From: Terriglobia bacterium
GTDB lineage: Bacteria > Acidobacteriota > Vicinamibacteria > Vicinamibacterales > CAVVIG01
Direction: 5' to 3'
Assembly: GCA_020073005.1 (NCBI GenBank)
Contig: JAIQFX010000004.1
Span: 1 to 64,000 of the forward strand
Length of the DNA: 64,000 nucleotides
In this document: one piece after another, positions 54,715-63,995 of the stretch
Position numbering within the stretch: the first letter of the stretch is position 1
Layout: every line of letters begins with the position of its first letter
The notes under the pieces: model-generated
The model's input: the letters and a program-made list of their open reading frames with translations, nothing else
What the model was told of the DNA's origin: nothing
Database searches by the model: none
Position numbers and translations under genes: made by a program

Positions 54715-57525
54715 GTGCCTCGCCTGCGCCGCCTGTCACCATTTCTCGTCAACCTCGCCATCGCCTCGGCCTGTCGCCTGCTCGTGCCGACCACGCTCGC
54801 CGAAGGCGGCGAGCGCTATCTGTACTACGTGATGAGCTGGTTCTTCCCGTTCAAGAGCTGCCCCACGTTCCAGTGTTTCAGATTCGCGCCGCCGCTCCTG
54901 GCGTCGTTTCTCCCGCTGCAGGTCGTCGATGCCTTCATCGTCACCGGATTCGTGTGCCAGGTGATGGCGGGCACGTTGATGTGGCACCTCGCTGAACGCC
55001 TGGGCGGCTCACGACGCGTGGCCGGTCTGACGACGGCCGTGTTCTGGACGTGCTGGGGACCGCTGCCGGCCTTTCACGATCCCATGTTGATCGCGGATCC
55101 GGTGCAGGCCCTGTGGGTGATGGCCGGACTGTTTCTCCTGATCGAGCGCCGGTATGCCGCGGCGCTGCCGGTGGTCATCGTGGGCGCCGGCGTGAAAGAA
55201 AGCGTGGTGCTCGTGCCGCTCGTCTACGCCGCGTACCTGCTCCTTTCGGGCGAGTCTCTTCGCGGACGCCTCTTGTGGATCGGCGGACTCATCGTCACGC
55301 CGTTTCTGACCTGGGCGCTCGCGCGCCGAGGTCTGATCGGCGCATTCGATTACCTGTCCGGTCCAGCGCCGACCGCGGGACCGATCGTTCCCAACAAGGG
55401 GTTGGCGGTGCTGTGGCCGACGATCGGCTACTGGTTCAGTCAGCTCGGCTTCTGGCCGCGCAACGCCGTCATTGCGGCGCTGTACGTGTTCACGGCCTTC
55501 GGCGCCGGCTGGATCTTCGGCGCGCTCGGCCTGGCGGCGGCGAACCGGCGTCAGCGCGCGATCGCCGCGGCCGCCGCGCCCGCGATGCTGTTCCTGTGCA
55601 TGTACCAGGAGCCGCACCGTGCCATCCCGTCGTTTCCGTTCGCGATGGCGATTCCCGCGGCGGTGTACCTCGCGCCGCTGCCCGCGCCGCTGGTGGCCGC
55701 CGTGCTGATCGTCAGCGCCGCGTTCACGCTCCGCATGAGCGCCGCCGTCTCGTGGTTGCCGCGCATGCCAATCCTGCTGGCCTCGCTCCTCGCGCTCACA
55801 GCCGTCAGCGTGTGGTGGCGATGGCGCGACGCGCGATTCCCGCGCGGCGATCGCGCGACACCGGCCGCGCCGGAATCGGCCGGCGGCTGGTGGACCGCGA
55901 CGGCCGTGGTCGCGGCGGCCGTGCTGCTCATCGGAGTGATGGGCCGCGACGTGGTCGTCGCGCGGAGCGCGACGCCATCGGCGCTCGCGCCGCCGCCGTC
56001 CGGCATCATCGCCGTCGACGCTGCAGGGGCGCCGGGACTCGCGGTGGCGCCGGACGAGACGCGCATCGTCTTCACGGGCAGCCGCGGCGACTCGAACGCC
56101 AGACAGCTGTGGCTGAGCGCGATCGGATCGACGACATCCGAGCCGATCGCCGGAACCGAGGGCGCGACGGCGCCGTTCTGGTCGCCCGATGGACGCGCCG
56201 TCGGATTTTTCGCCGGCGGACAGTTGAAGCGCCTCGACCTGGCGTCAGGAGCGGTTCGCGTTCTTGCCGGCGCGGCCGAGTCCTACGGCGGCACATGGGC
56301 GCCGCGCGGAATCATTCTCTTCGCGGACGGATTGGAAGCGCGCATCCGGCAGATTCCGGATACCGGCGGGGCCGTGACGGTCGCCGTCGCCGTGGATCCC
56401 GCGCAGCCGCGCGTGTCACATCGGTGGCCGCAGATTCTCCCGGACGGCGAACATTTCCTGTTCACCGAAACCGGCCCCGCGTCGGGCGAAGGCGCGATGC
56501 AATTGGGCACGCTCGGATCGCCGCGCAGCCGTCAGCTTCTGAAAGAGGCGTACGGCGCCATCTACGCCCGGCCCGGCTTCGTGCTCTTCGCGCGCGAAGG
56601 CTCCGTCCGCCTGCAGCCGTTCGATCTTCGGCGGCTGTCGATCTTTCCGACCGATTGGCCGACGTCGCTGCCGATCGCGGTGTCGCCGGCGTTCAGTCGA
56701 GCCATGATGGCCGCCACCAGTCACGCGATCGCGTTCGTCACACGGGATTCGGCCGCGGCCTCGTCTCCCGTCGCTGCGCGCGCGCGGTGGTACGACCGCG
56801 CGGGACGTCCGCTCGACGATCCCGCGGATCCCGATCGTGTCGGGCGCGTGGCGTCGCCGGACGGCACGCAGGTCGCGGTGGTCCTTCGGCCGAACGACGG
56901 CGACCCGTGGGAGATCCGGGTGAAGCCGGCCGGCGCCGGCGCGGCACGCACGATTGCCGCGGCGCTGACCGTTGCGGCATCGGTCACCAGTTGGTCGCCT
57001 GACGGCCGCTTCGTCGCGTACCACAAGGCGTACGGCCCGGACTTGGGCGTATGGGCCGCTGCGGCGAACGGGACCGGGACGATCGTTCAGCTGTTCCGCG
57101 GCGCCGAGCAACCACTGCACGCGCAGTTCTCACCCGACGGCCGCTGGATCGCGTACAGCGCCGTCGCGTCGGGACGCCGCAACGTGTACGTCGAGCCCTT
57201 CCCGTCCACGAGCCAGAGGTGGATGGTATCCCCGGATGGCGGCGAACAGCCGCGCTGGCGTCCTGACGGCGGCGAGATCATCTACATCGTCAACGACCGG
57301 TTCTTCATGGCCGTCGGCCTCCGCACGCAGAATGGGTTTCAGGCGGAGGGGTCGCGTCGCCTGTTCGACGTCCGCGTGCCTCGCACGCTCGAGGCGCGCT
57401 TTCAGTACGACATTTCTCCAGACGGGCGCCGCTTCATCATCAACGCGGTCACGGATCCGGAGCCGTCCGCGCGCGTCGCCGTCATCACGAACTGGACGCG
57501 CGCGATGAACCTCGGTTTCCGCTGA
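54715..57525 (+). CDS. Polytopic membrane domain fused to a PD40/TolB-type propeller (copy 1)
   Basis: 936 aa. Residues 1 to about 420 hold about 11 transmembrane helices with short loops (FPFKSCPTFQCFRF; LIADPVQALWVMAGLFLLIE; VIVGAGVKESVVLVPLVYAA), a pattern like glycosyltransferase-C-type or DUF-type polytopic proteins but with no family I can name. Residues about 440-930 are a propeller with SPDGR repeats (FWSPDGRAVGFFAGG; FSPDGRWIAYSA; ISPDGRRFIINAV) and the PEPSARVAVITNWTRAM ending, the same propeller that acidobacterial Ser/Thr kinases often carry at their C-terminus. Here the kinase is replaced by a membrane domain. GTG start. Confidence 0.8.
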   Translation: MPRLRRLSPFLVNLAIASACRLLVPTTLAEGGERYLYYVMSWFFPFKSCPTFQCFRFAPPLLASFLPLQVVDAFIVTGFVCQVMAGTLMWHLAERLGGSRRVAGLTTAVFWTCWGPLPAFHDPMLIADPVQALWVMAGLFLLIERRYAAALPVVIVGAGVKESVVLVPLVYAAYLLLSGESLRGRLLWIGGLIVTPFLTWALARRGLIGAFDYLSGPAPTAGPIVPNKGLAVLWPTIGYWFSQLGFWPRNAVIAALYVFTAFGAGWIFGALGLAAANRRQRAIAAAAAPAMLFLCMYQEPHRAIPSFPFAMAIPAAVYLAPLPAPLVAAVLIVSAAFTLRMSAAVSWLPRMPILLASLLALTAVSVWWRWRDARFPRGDRATPAAPESAGGWWTATAVVAAAVLLIGVMGRDVVVARSATPSALAPPPSGIIAVDAAGAPGLAVAPDETRIVFTGSRGDSNARQLWLSAIGSTTSEPIAGTEGATAPFWSPDGRAVGFFAGGQLKRLDLASGAVRVLAGAAESYGGTWAPRGIILFADGLEARIRQIPDTGGAVTVAVAVDPAQPRVSHRWPQILPDGEHFLFTETGPASGEGAMQLGTLGSPRSRQLLKEAYGAIYARPGFVLFAREGSVRLQPFDLRRLSIFPTDWPTSLPIAVSPAFSRAMMAATSHAIAFVTRDSAAASSPVAARARWYDRAGRPLDDPADPDRVGRVASPDGTQVAVVLRPNDGDPWEIRVKPAGAGAARTIAAALTVAASVTSWSPDGRFVAYHKAYGPDLGVWAAAANGTGTIVQLFRGAEQPLHAQFSPDGRWIAYSAVASGRRNVYVEPFPSTSQRWMVSPDGGEQPRWRPDGGEIIYIVNDRFFMAVGLRTQNGFQAEGSRRLFDVRVPRTLEARFQYDISPDGRRFIINAVTDPEPSARVAVITNWTRAMNLGFR

Positions 57526-57537
57526 TAGACTGACCGC
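57526..57537 (+). promoter_or_regulatory. -10-like element of a probable leaderless message
   Basis: TAGACT (57526-57531), six bases, then GTG 57538. It sits directly after the stop codon of copy 1, so copy 2 may have its own transcript. Confidence 0.45.
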
Positions 57538-60327
57538 GTGCCGCGTCTGCGCCGACGCGTGACACCGTTTCTCGTCAATCTCGCCATCGCCGCCGTGTTT
57601 CGCGCGGCGCTGCCGACGACCCTCGCCGAAGGCGGGGAACGGTACCTCTACTACATGATGAGCCTGTTCTTTCCGTACGTCGGCTGCCCGGACTTTCAGT
57701 ACTTCCGATTTCTTCCGCCGCTCCTGACGTCGGTGTTGCCGCTCGAGGTTCTGGACGCGTTTCTCGTGACGGGCTTTCTGTGTCAGGTGCTCGCCGGCAC
57801 GCTGCTCTGGCACGTCGCCGAGCGGCTGCACGCGTCACGACGCGTCGCGTTTCTCACGGTCTGCTGGTACTGGGCCGTGTGGGGTCCGCTCCCGACGCTG
57901 CGGGATCCGCTGCTCATCGCCGATCCCGTGCAGGCGCTCTGGCTGATCGCCTCGCTGCTGCTGCTGCTCGACGGCCGCTATCTGCTCGCGCTGCCCGTGC
58001 TGGTGTCGGGCGCCGGCGTCAAGGAAAGCGTGCTGACCGTGCCGGTCATCTACGGGGCGTATCTCATCCTGTCGGGCGAAGACATCCGCAGGAGGATTCC
58101 GTGGCTGGCGGCGCTGATTGCGGCGCCGATCGCGTCGTGGGTCATCGTCCGGCGGGTGCTCATGACGGTGTTCCAGTACGCGTCGCCTGGCGACGCCGGC
58201 TACCTCTCGCATCCTTATCTTTTTGGCTTGTGGCTCAGGATGCTCGGCCCGTTCCCGCGCAACTTCGTCTACGCCGCCCTTTACATCTTCGCGGGATTCG
58301 GCGCGGCCTGGATTTTCGGCGCCGTCGGTCTCTGGCGGGGCGATCGCCGCATGCGCGCGCTGAGCGCGGCCACCGCTCCCGCGATGGCGTTCCTCGCCCT
58401 CTACCAGGAGCCGCATCGCGCGGTCGCCGCCTTTCCGTGGGCGATCCTTATTCCGGCGGCCGCGTACCTCGAGTCGCTGCCGTTGCCGCTTCTGGCGGCC
58501 GTGCTCGTCGTGAACGCGGCGTTCACGATCCGGATGAGCGCCACGGTCGCGTGGCTGCCAAGCGCCAGCGTGCTCCTGGCGATCCTGATCCTCCTCGTCG
58601 CCGGCTGTCTCTACCTGAAGCGCACGTCCGGCGGCCGGGAACGGACCGCGGCCGGCTCTCCGGCGACGGCCGTCCGCTCCGGTTGGTACACCGCCCTCAT
58701 CCCCGTGGCTCTGGCCGTGCTGATGCTGGCCGTCGTCGGCTATCGCTTCGCAATGACGCGGAGCGTTCGCGAAACCATGCTCGCGTCGCCGGACTCGGGC
58801 GCCATCACGGCCGACGACAGCGGAACGCCGGGCCTGGTCCTCTCACCGGACGACACGCGCATCGTCTTCACCGGACGGGGCGGCGGCGTCGGCGCCAGGC
58901 GGCTGTGGACCAGCGCGATCGGATCGACGACATCCGAGCCGATCGCCGGAACCGAGGGCGCGACGGCGCCGTTCTGGTCGCCCGATGGACGCGCCGTCGG
59001 ATTTTTCGCCGGCGGACAGTTGAAGCGCCTCGATGTCGCTTCGCGCGAGGTGCGCTTTCTCGCCGACGCGCCGGAGTCGCACGGCGGCACGTGGTCGACG
59101 CGAAGAACGGTTCTCTTCGCCGCGGGATCTGAGACGCCCATCCGGCGGGTCGCCGAATCCGGGGGCCCGGTCACGGCCGCCACCGCGCTCGATCGTTCGC
59201 AGCCGCACTCGTCGCATCGGTGGCCGCAGATGCTCCCCGATGGCGAACACTTTCTGTTCACGGAGGTCGGCCCCGCGCTCGGAGAAGGCGCGGTGCGATT
59301 GGGCGCGATCGGATCGCCGGAGAGCCGCCTGTTGCTGAAGGACGCCTACGGCGCGTTCTACGTGACACCCGGCCTCGTGTTCTTCGCGCGGGAGAACGCC
59401 GTCCGTGTGCAGCCGTTCGACGTGCGGCGGCTGTCGATATTCCCGACCGACAGGCCGACGTCGCTGCCGATCGGGGTGTCGCCGGCGTTCAGCCGCGCCG
59501 CGGCGACCGCGACCGCGCGCACGATCGCGTTCGCGCGACCGGATGCCCCTCGACAGAACGCCGCCGAGCCGGCGCGCGCGCGCTGGTTCGATCGCGCGGG
59601 CGGTCCGATCGATCGCGTGGCCGATCCCGACGCGATCGGCCGCGTGGAATCGCCCGACGGCAGACAGATCGCGGTCACCGTGCGGCCGATCGACACAGGG
59701 CCGTTCGAGATTCATGCGCAGCCCGCCGCCGGTGGCGGCGCGGGCCGCACCATCGTCACGAATCTGCAAGCCGCGAGCACGGCGACGAGCTGGTCGCCCG
59801 ACGGCCGCGTGGTGCTGTACCAGACGATCTACGGAGAGATCGGCGTGTGGGCCGCGCCAATCGATGGCGGCGCGCCGGTGCGATTGTTTCGGGACGCCCT
59901 GCGCGCGGCGCAGGCGCAGTTCTCGCCCGACGGCCGATGGATCGCCTACAGCGCGGTCGACGAGCGGCGCGGTGGCGTGCGCACGGTGTACGTCGAGCCG
60001 TACCCGCCGACCGGCGATCGATGGATCGTGTCGCCTGACGGCGGCGGGCAGCCGCGCTGGCGCGCCGACGGACGCGAGATCGTCTTCGTCGTCGAGAACC
60101 GATTTCTTCTGGCCGCCGCCGTCGACACGCGGAATGGCTTCCACGTGGACGGCCCGCGGCGTCTCTTCGAAACGCGGGTGGCGCGTGCCGTCGACGAGCG
60201 GTATCAGTACGCGATGACCCCGGACGGCCAGCGCTTCCTCGTCAACACCGTCACGAGTCCGGAGCCAACGGCCCGCGTCACCGTGATGACGAACTGGATG
60301 CGGGCGCTGAAACTCACGGACCAGTAG
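57538..60327 (+). CDS. Polytopic membrane domain fused to a PD40/TolB-type propeller (copy 2)
   Basis: 929 aa, tandem paralogue of the preceding gene, co-linear from the N-terminus (PFLVNLAIAAVFRAALPTTL) to the last helix-like segment (NWMRALKLTDQ). The two proteins differ at many positions, but a 122-bp block is identical at the nucleotide level (56116-56237 and 58912-59033), including third codon positions. This points to gene conversion. Transmembrane helices occupy about 1-420 and propeller blades with SPDGR motifs follow. GTG start, 12 bp after the stop of copy 1. Confidence 0.8.
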   Translation: MPRLRRRVTPFLVNLAIAAVFRAALPTTLAEGGERYLYYMMSLFFPYVGCPDFQYFRFLPPLLTSVLPLEVLDAFLVTGFLCQVLAGTLLWHVAERLHASRRVAFLTVCWYWAVWGPLPTLRDPLLIADPVQALWLIASLLLLLDGRYLLALPVLVSGAGVKESVLTVPVIYGAYLILSGEDIRRRIPWLAALIAAPIASWVIVRRVLMTVFQYASPGDAGYLSHPYLFGLWLRMLGPFPRNFVYAALYIFAGFGAAWIFGAVGLWRGDRRMRALSAATAPAMAFLALYQEPHRAVAAFPWAILIPAAAYLESLPLPLLAAVLVVNAAFTIRMSATVAWLPSASVLLAILILLVAGCLYLKRTSGGRERTAAGSPATAVRSGWYTALIPVALAVLMLAVVGYRFAMTRSVRETMLASPDSGAITADDSGTPGLVLSPDDTRIVFTGRGGGVGARRLWTSAIGSTTSEPIAGTEGATAPFWSPDGRAVGFFAGGQLKRLDVASREVRFLADAPESHGGTWSTRRTVLFAAGSETPIRRVAESGGPVTAATALDRSQPHSSHRWPQMLPDGEHFLFTEVGPALGEGAVRLGAIGSPESRLLLKDAYGAFYVTPGLVFFARENAVRVQPFDVRRLSIFPTDRPTSLPIGVSPAFSRAAATATARTIAFARPDAPRQNAAEPARARWFDRAGGPIDRVADPDAIGRVESPDGRQIAVTVRPIDTGPFEIHAQPAAGGGAGRTIVTNLQAASTATSWSPDGRVVLYQTIYGEIGVWAAPIDGGAPVRLFRDALRAAQAQFSPDGRWIAYSAVDERRGGVRTVYVEPYPPTGDRWIVSPDGGGQPRWRADGREIVFVVENRFLLAAAVDTRNGFHVDGPRRLFETRVARAVDERYQYAMTPDGQRFLVNTVTSPEPTARVTVMTNWMRALKLTDQ

Positions 60328-60376
60328 ACGCCCGTGGTTGACGCGCCTCGAAGCCGCGGACTACTGTGAACCGTCG

Positions 60377-61384
60377 ATGAAACTCGCGTTGATCGGCTTT
60401 GGGTACTGGGGACCGAACTACGCCCGCGTGCTCCACGATCTGCCCGGCGTCGAGCTGACGGCCGTCTGCGATCGCCGCGACGATCGCCTCGCGCAGCTGC
60501 GCCAGCGCTACCCCGCCGTCGACGCCGTCGCGTCGGTCGCCGACGTGCTCGCCCGGCCCGACATCGAGGCCGTCGTCGTGGCCACGCCGGCGTCCACGCA
60601 CAGCGACATCGTCCGCGTCGCGCTTGAAAGCGGCCGCCACGTCCTGGTCGAGAAACCGATGGCGCTCGACGGGGCCACCTGCGACGCGCTGGCCGATCTG
60701 GCGGATTCGATGAAGTGCGTGCTCATGATCGGCTACACGTTTCTGTACAACGCCGGCGTCAGGAAGATGAAGGAGTGCATGGCGCCCGAGGCGTTCGGCC
60801 AGGCGTACTACCTGCACGCCACACGCACGAACCTCGGACCGATCCGCCAGGACGTGAGCGCCATCTGGGATCTCGCGCCGCACGACGTGGCGATCTTCAA
60901 CTACCTGCTCGGCGAGCAGCCGCTCTGGGCCTCGGCGATCGGCACGCGCGTGCTGAAGAACGATCGCGAGGACATCGCGTTCGCGACGCTCGGCTATAAG
61001 AACGATGTCGTCGGCAACATCCACGTCAGCTGGGCGGATCCCAACAAGGTGCGCGAGGTGGTGGCCGTCGGCAGCCGCCGGCGCGTCGTCTTCAACGATC
61101 TCAACGACGTCGAGCGCGTGCGCGTCTTCGAGCGCGGGGTGGCCGCGACCGACGCGATCGCCGATTCGTTCGGCGAGTTCAAGCTGCTCGTCCGCGACGG
61201 CGACATCATCAGCCCGAAGATCGAGCCGAGCGAGCCGCTCAAGACGCAGTGCCTGGCGTTCGTCGAGGCCATTGCCGCCGGCACGACGCCGCTGGCGAGC
61301 GGGCGGTTCGGCGGCGGCGTGATACGAGCGCTGGCCGCGATCGAGAAGTCGGTGCGGAATCGCGGCGCGGCCGTCGACGTCTGA
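60377..61384 (+). CDS. Gfo/Idh/MocA-family sugar dehydrogenase (WlbA-like)
   Basis: 335-aa NAD(P)-dependent oxidoreductase. The N-terminal Rossmann motif is IGFGYWGPNYARV; the catalytic region has VEKPMAL (Lys93) and DLAPHDVAIFNYLLG (His). This subgroup oxidises the 3-hydroxyl of UDP-sugars such as UDP-GlcNAc or its uronate; exact substrate inferred from context. ATG 60377 gives the standard N-terminus; a -10-like TACTGT lies nine bases upstream. First of four closely spaced genes (gaps of 13, 3 and 5 bp) that together fit biosynthesis of a 3-acetamido sugar. Confidence 0.88.
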   Translation: MKLALIGFGYWGPNYARVLHDLPGVELTAVCDRRDDRLAQLRQRYPAVDAVASVADVLARPDIEAVVVATPASTHSDIVRVALESGRHVLVEKPMALDGATCDALADLADSMKCVLMIGYTFLYNAGVRKMKECMAPEAFGQAYYLHATRTNLGPIRQDVSAIWDLAPHDVAIFNYLLGEQPLWASAIGTRVLKNDREDIAFATLGYKNDVVGNIHVSWADPNKVREVVAVGSRRRVVFNDLNDVERVRVFERGVAATDAIADSFGEFKLLVRDGDIISPKIEPSEPLKTQCLAFVEAIAAGTTPLASGRFGGGVIRALAAIEKSVRNRGAAVDV

Positions 61385-61397
61385 AGTGTGAAGGCTG

Positions 61398-62090
61398 ATG
61401 TCTGACAACGTACAGCTTGGGCCGGACTGCGTGATCGATCCCGGCGTCCTGCTCGGCTATCCGCCGGGCCGGCCGGGAACGTTCGGGCCGGCGCGCCTCG
61501 GCCGCGCCGCGCGCGTCCGCGCGGGCACGATCATCTACGCCGGCGTCGACATCGGCGAGGATTTCGAGACGGGCCACCACGCGATCGTCCGTGAAGAGAA
61601 CACAATCGGCAGCCACTGCACGCTGTGGAACAACTCGACGATCGACTACGGCTGCGTGATCGGCGATCGCGTGCGAATCCACTGCAACATCTATATCGCG
61701 CAGTACACGACCATCGAAGACGACGTCTTTCTCGCGCCCGGCGTCTCGATTGCGAACGACCCGCATCCGATCTGCACCAAGTGCATGCAGGGACCGACGA
61801 TCAAGCGCGGCGCGCGCATCGGCGTCAACGCGACGCTGCTTCCCCTGATCACGATCGGCGAGAACGCGCTCGTCGGCGCCGGCAGCGTCGTGACGAAGGA
61901 CGTGCCGCCCGGCATGGTCGTCGCCGGAAGCCCGGCGCGCATTCTCGGTCCCGTCGGCAAGGTCGAGTGCCCGTTCGGCATCGTCATTCCGTACGACGAG
62001 CACGGCCTCGACGTGCGGCGCCGGCCCGAGTGGACGACCGTCGCTCCCCTCCCGCGGCCCGTCACCCTTCCGCCGAAGACGCGGCGGTAG
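61398..62090 (+). CDS. Left-handed beta-helix N-acetyltransferase (WlbB/QdtC-like)
   Basis: 230 aa. Hexapeptide repeats run from about residue 30 to 175 (IYAGVDIGEDFETGHHAIVR; ITIGENALVGAGSVVTKDVP), ending in the typical GMVVAGSPARILG. Acetyl-CoA-dependent acetylation of an amino sugar is the expected reaction, following the dehydrogenase and aminotransferase steps encoded on either side. A CxxC-like pair (CTKCMQGP) occurs near the cofactor region. Start ATG 61398, 13 bp after the dehydrogenase. Confidence 0.88.
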   Translation: MSDNVQLGPDCVIDPGVLLGYPPGRPGTFGPARLGRAARVRAGTIIYAGVDIGEDFETGHHAIVREENTIGSHCTLWNNSTIDYGCVIGDRVRIHCNIYIAQYTTIEDDVFLAPGVSIANDPHPICTKCMQGPTIKRGARIGVNATLLPLITIGENALVGAGSVVTKDVPPGMVVAGSPARILGPVGKVECPFGIVIPYDEHGLDVRRRPEWTTVAPLPRPVTLPPKTRR

Positions 62091-62093
62091 CGG

Positions 62094-62810
62094 ATGCGCG
62101 TTCTGGCCGCCACGTTCGCCTACAACGAAGGCGACAAGATCCGCCGCACGCTGGCGCGCCATCCGAGCCCGCGCGCGTACGACCTGCTCGTCTTCGACGA
62201 TGGGTCGACGGATCATGCGCTGGACGGTATCGAGACGAGCGTGCCTGGCGTGATCGTCCTGCGGAACGAGACCAACCGCGGCATCGGCTCCGCGATGAAG
62301 GCGGTCTTTCAATACGCGATCGACAAGCGGTACGACGTCCTCGTCATCCAGGCGGGCAACGACAAGGACGATCCGCTCGAGGTTCCGAGACTGCTCGCGC
62401 CGATCGCGGAAGGCCGGGCTGATTTCGTGCAGGGCTCGCGGTACCTGAGCGGCGGCGGCTTCGGCAACATGCCGGCGTACCGGATGTTCGCAACGCGCGT
62501 CGTCCATCCGCTGGTCGTGTCGCTCGCGGCGCGCAAGCGCGTGACCGAGAGCACGAACGGCTTCCGCGCGTTCAAGGTCGAGATCCTCCGCGACCCGCGG
62601 ATCGACTGGCGCCAGCCGTGGCTGGACCGCTACGAGCTCGAGCCGTACCTGCTCTTGAAAGCGATCAGGCTCGGGTACCGGCACTGCGAAGTCCCGGTCA
62701 CCAAGATCTATCCGAAGCACGAACTGGGCTACACGAAGATGCGTCCGTTCGTCGACTGGTGGAGCATTCTCAAACCTGTCATCTATCTCGGGCTCGGTCT
62801 GAGAAAATAG
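62094..62810 (+). CDS. Family 2 glycosyltransferase (dolichyl-phosphate mannosyltransferase-like)
   Basis: 238 aa, soluble GT-A fold. The N-terminus is ATFAYNEGDKIRRTL, then VFDDGSTDHAL with the nucleotide-binding Asp residues, and later DFVQGSRYLSGGG and STNGFRAFKVEIL. It lacks the C-terminal membrane helices of some homologues. It may transfer the sugar made by the neighbouring enzymes to a lipid or polymer carrier. Start ATG 62094, 3 bp after the acetyltransferase stop. Confidence 0.88.
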   Translation: MRVLAATFAYNEGDKIRRTLARHPSPRAYDLLVFDDGSTDHALDGIETSVPGVIVLRNETNRGIGSAMKAVFQYAIDKRYDVLVIQAGNDKDDPLEVPRLLAPIAEGRADFVQGSRYLSGGGFGNMPAYRMFATRVVHPLVVSLAARKRVTESTNGFRAFKVEILRDPRIDWRQPWLDRYELEPYLLLKAIRLGYRHCEVPVTKIYPKHELGYTKMRPFVDWWSILKPVIYLGLGLRK

Positions 62811-62815
62811 AGGGA

Positions 62816-63925
62816 ATGGCCACTCTCACGAAAGTTCCGTTCGTCGATCTCAAGGCGCAACGCGACTCAATCAAGGCCGAGGTCGACGCGGCGGTCCTGA
62901 AAGTCTTCGACAAAGGCGACTTCATCCTCGGCGCGGCCGTCGAGAAGTTCGAGGCCGACTACGCCGCGTACATCGGCGCGAGGCACGCCATCGGCGTCGG
63001 CACCGGACTCGCCGCCATCGAGATCGCGCTGCGCGCGTACGGCGTCGGGCCCGGCGACGAAGTGATCACGGCCGCGAACACGTTCATCGCCACCGTGCTC
63101 GCGATCACCGCCGTCGGCGCGACGCCGGTCTTCGTCGACATGGACCGCGAGCGCTACACGATCGATCCGGCCGCGATCCCGGCCGCGATCACGTCGAAGA
63201 CGCGCGCGATCGTGCCGGTGCATCTCTACGGCCAGTCCGTCGATCTCGACGGCGTCCTCGCGTCCGCCCGCCGCCACAACCTCCTCGTCATCGAGGACGC
63301 CGCGCAGGCCCACGGCGCGAAGTACAAAGGCGCGCGCGTCGGCACGTTCGGACACGCCGCGGCGTACAGCTTCTATCCCGCGAAGAATCTCGGCGCGTAC
63401 GGCGACGGCGGGATGATCACGACCAACGACGATCAGGCCGCCGCGAAGATGCGGCTCCTCGGCAACTACGGCCAGCGCGTGAAGTACTACCACTCGATCG
63501 CCGGCACCAACTCGCGGCTGGACACCGCGCAGGCGGCCGTCCTCGGCGTGAAGCTGCCGCATCTGGACGGCTGGAACGCCGCGCGCCGCCGTCACGCCGC
63601 CGGGTACACCGCGCGGCTGACGAACATCGTCCACGCACCGATCCCCGCGGCCGACGCGGAGCACGTCTTTCATCTCTACGTGATCGAAACCGATCGCCGC
63701 GACGCCATGCGCGACGCGCTGAAGGCGCGCGGCGTCGACACCGGCATCCACTATCCGGTGCCGGCGCACCTGCAGGAATGCGTCGCGTATCTCGGCTGCA
63801 CGCCCGGCCAGTTCCCCGTCACCGAAGCCGCGGCCGGCCGGATTCTGTCGCTGCCGATGTATGCAGAGCTGAGCGACGCGCAGATCGACCATGTGTGCGA
63901 CGCCGTCGCGGATGCGCTAAAGTGA
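62816..63925 (+). CDS. DegT/DnrJ/EryC1-family PLP-dependent sugar aminotransferase
   Basis: 369 aa. PLP-binding Lys190 is in SFYPAKNLGAYGDGGM; Asp161 and Gln164 of IEDAAQAHGA contact the cofactor. It transfers an amino group to a keto-sugar nucleotide, the step between the dehydrogenase and the acetyltransferase of this operon. GAGGGA precedes ATG 62816, and the N-terminal VPFVDLKAQRDSIKAEVD fits the family start. Complete in the window; a palindromic repeat follows. Confidence 0.92.
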   Translation: MATLTKVPFVDLKAQRDSIKAEVDAAVLKVFDKGDFILGAAVEKFEADYAAYIGARHAIGVGTGLAAIEIALRAYGVGPGDEVITAANTFIATVLAITAVGATPVFVDMDRERYTIDPAAIPAAITSKTRAIVPVHLYGQSVDLDGVLASARRHNLLVIEDAAQAHGAKYKGARVGTFGHAAAYSFYPAKNLGAYGDGGMITTNDDQAAAKMRLLGNYGQRVKYYHSIAGTNSRLDTAQAAVLGVKLPHLDGWNAARRRHAAGYTARLTNIVHAPIPAADAEHVFHLYVIETDRRDAMRDALKARGVDTGIHYPVPAHLQECVAYLGCTPGQFPVTEAAAGRILSLPMYAELSDAQIDHVCDAVADALK

Positions 63926-63929
63926 CGCG

Positions 63930-63995
63930 GTCCGCCTGAAGGCGGACGCCACGTACCTGGCCGTGCGCATTCGTGGCGTCCGGCTTCAGGCGGAC
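63930..63995. repeat. Long palindromic repeat (GTCCGCCTGAAGGCGGACGC type)
   Basis: Two 24-bp arms (63930-63953 and 63972-63995) are reverse complements with a single mismatch, around an 18-bp centre. Each arm contains a smaller palindrome (CCGCCTGAAGGCGG). It starts 4 bp after the aminotransferase stop and could act as an RNA hairpin, or be a REP-type element paired head to head. Confidence 0.85.
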
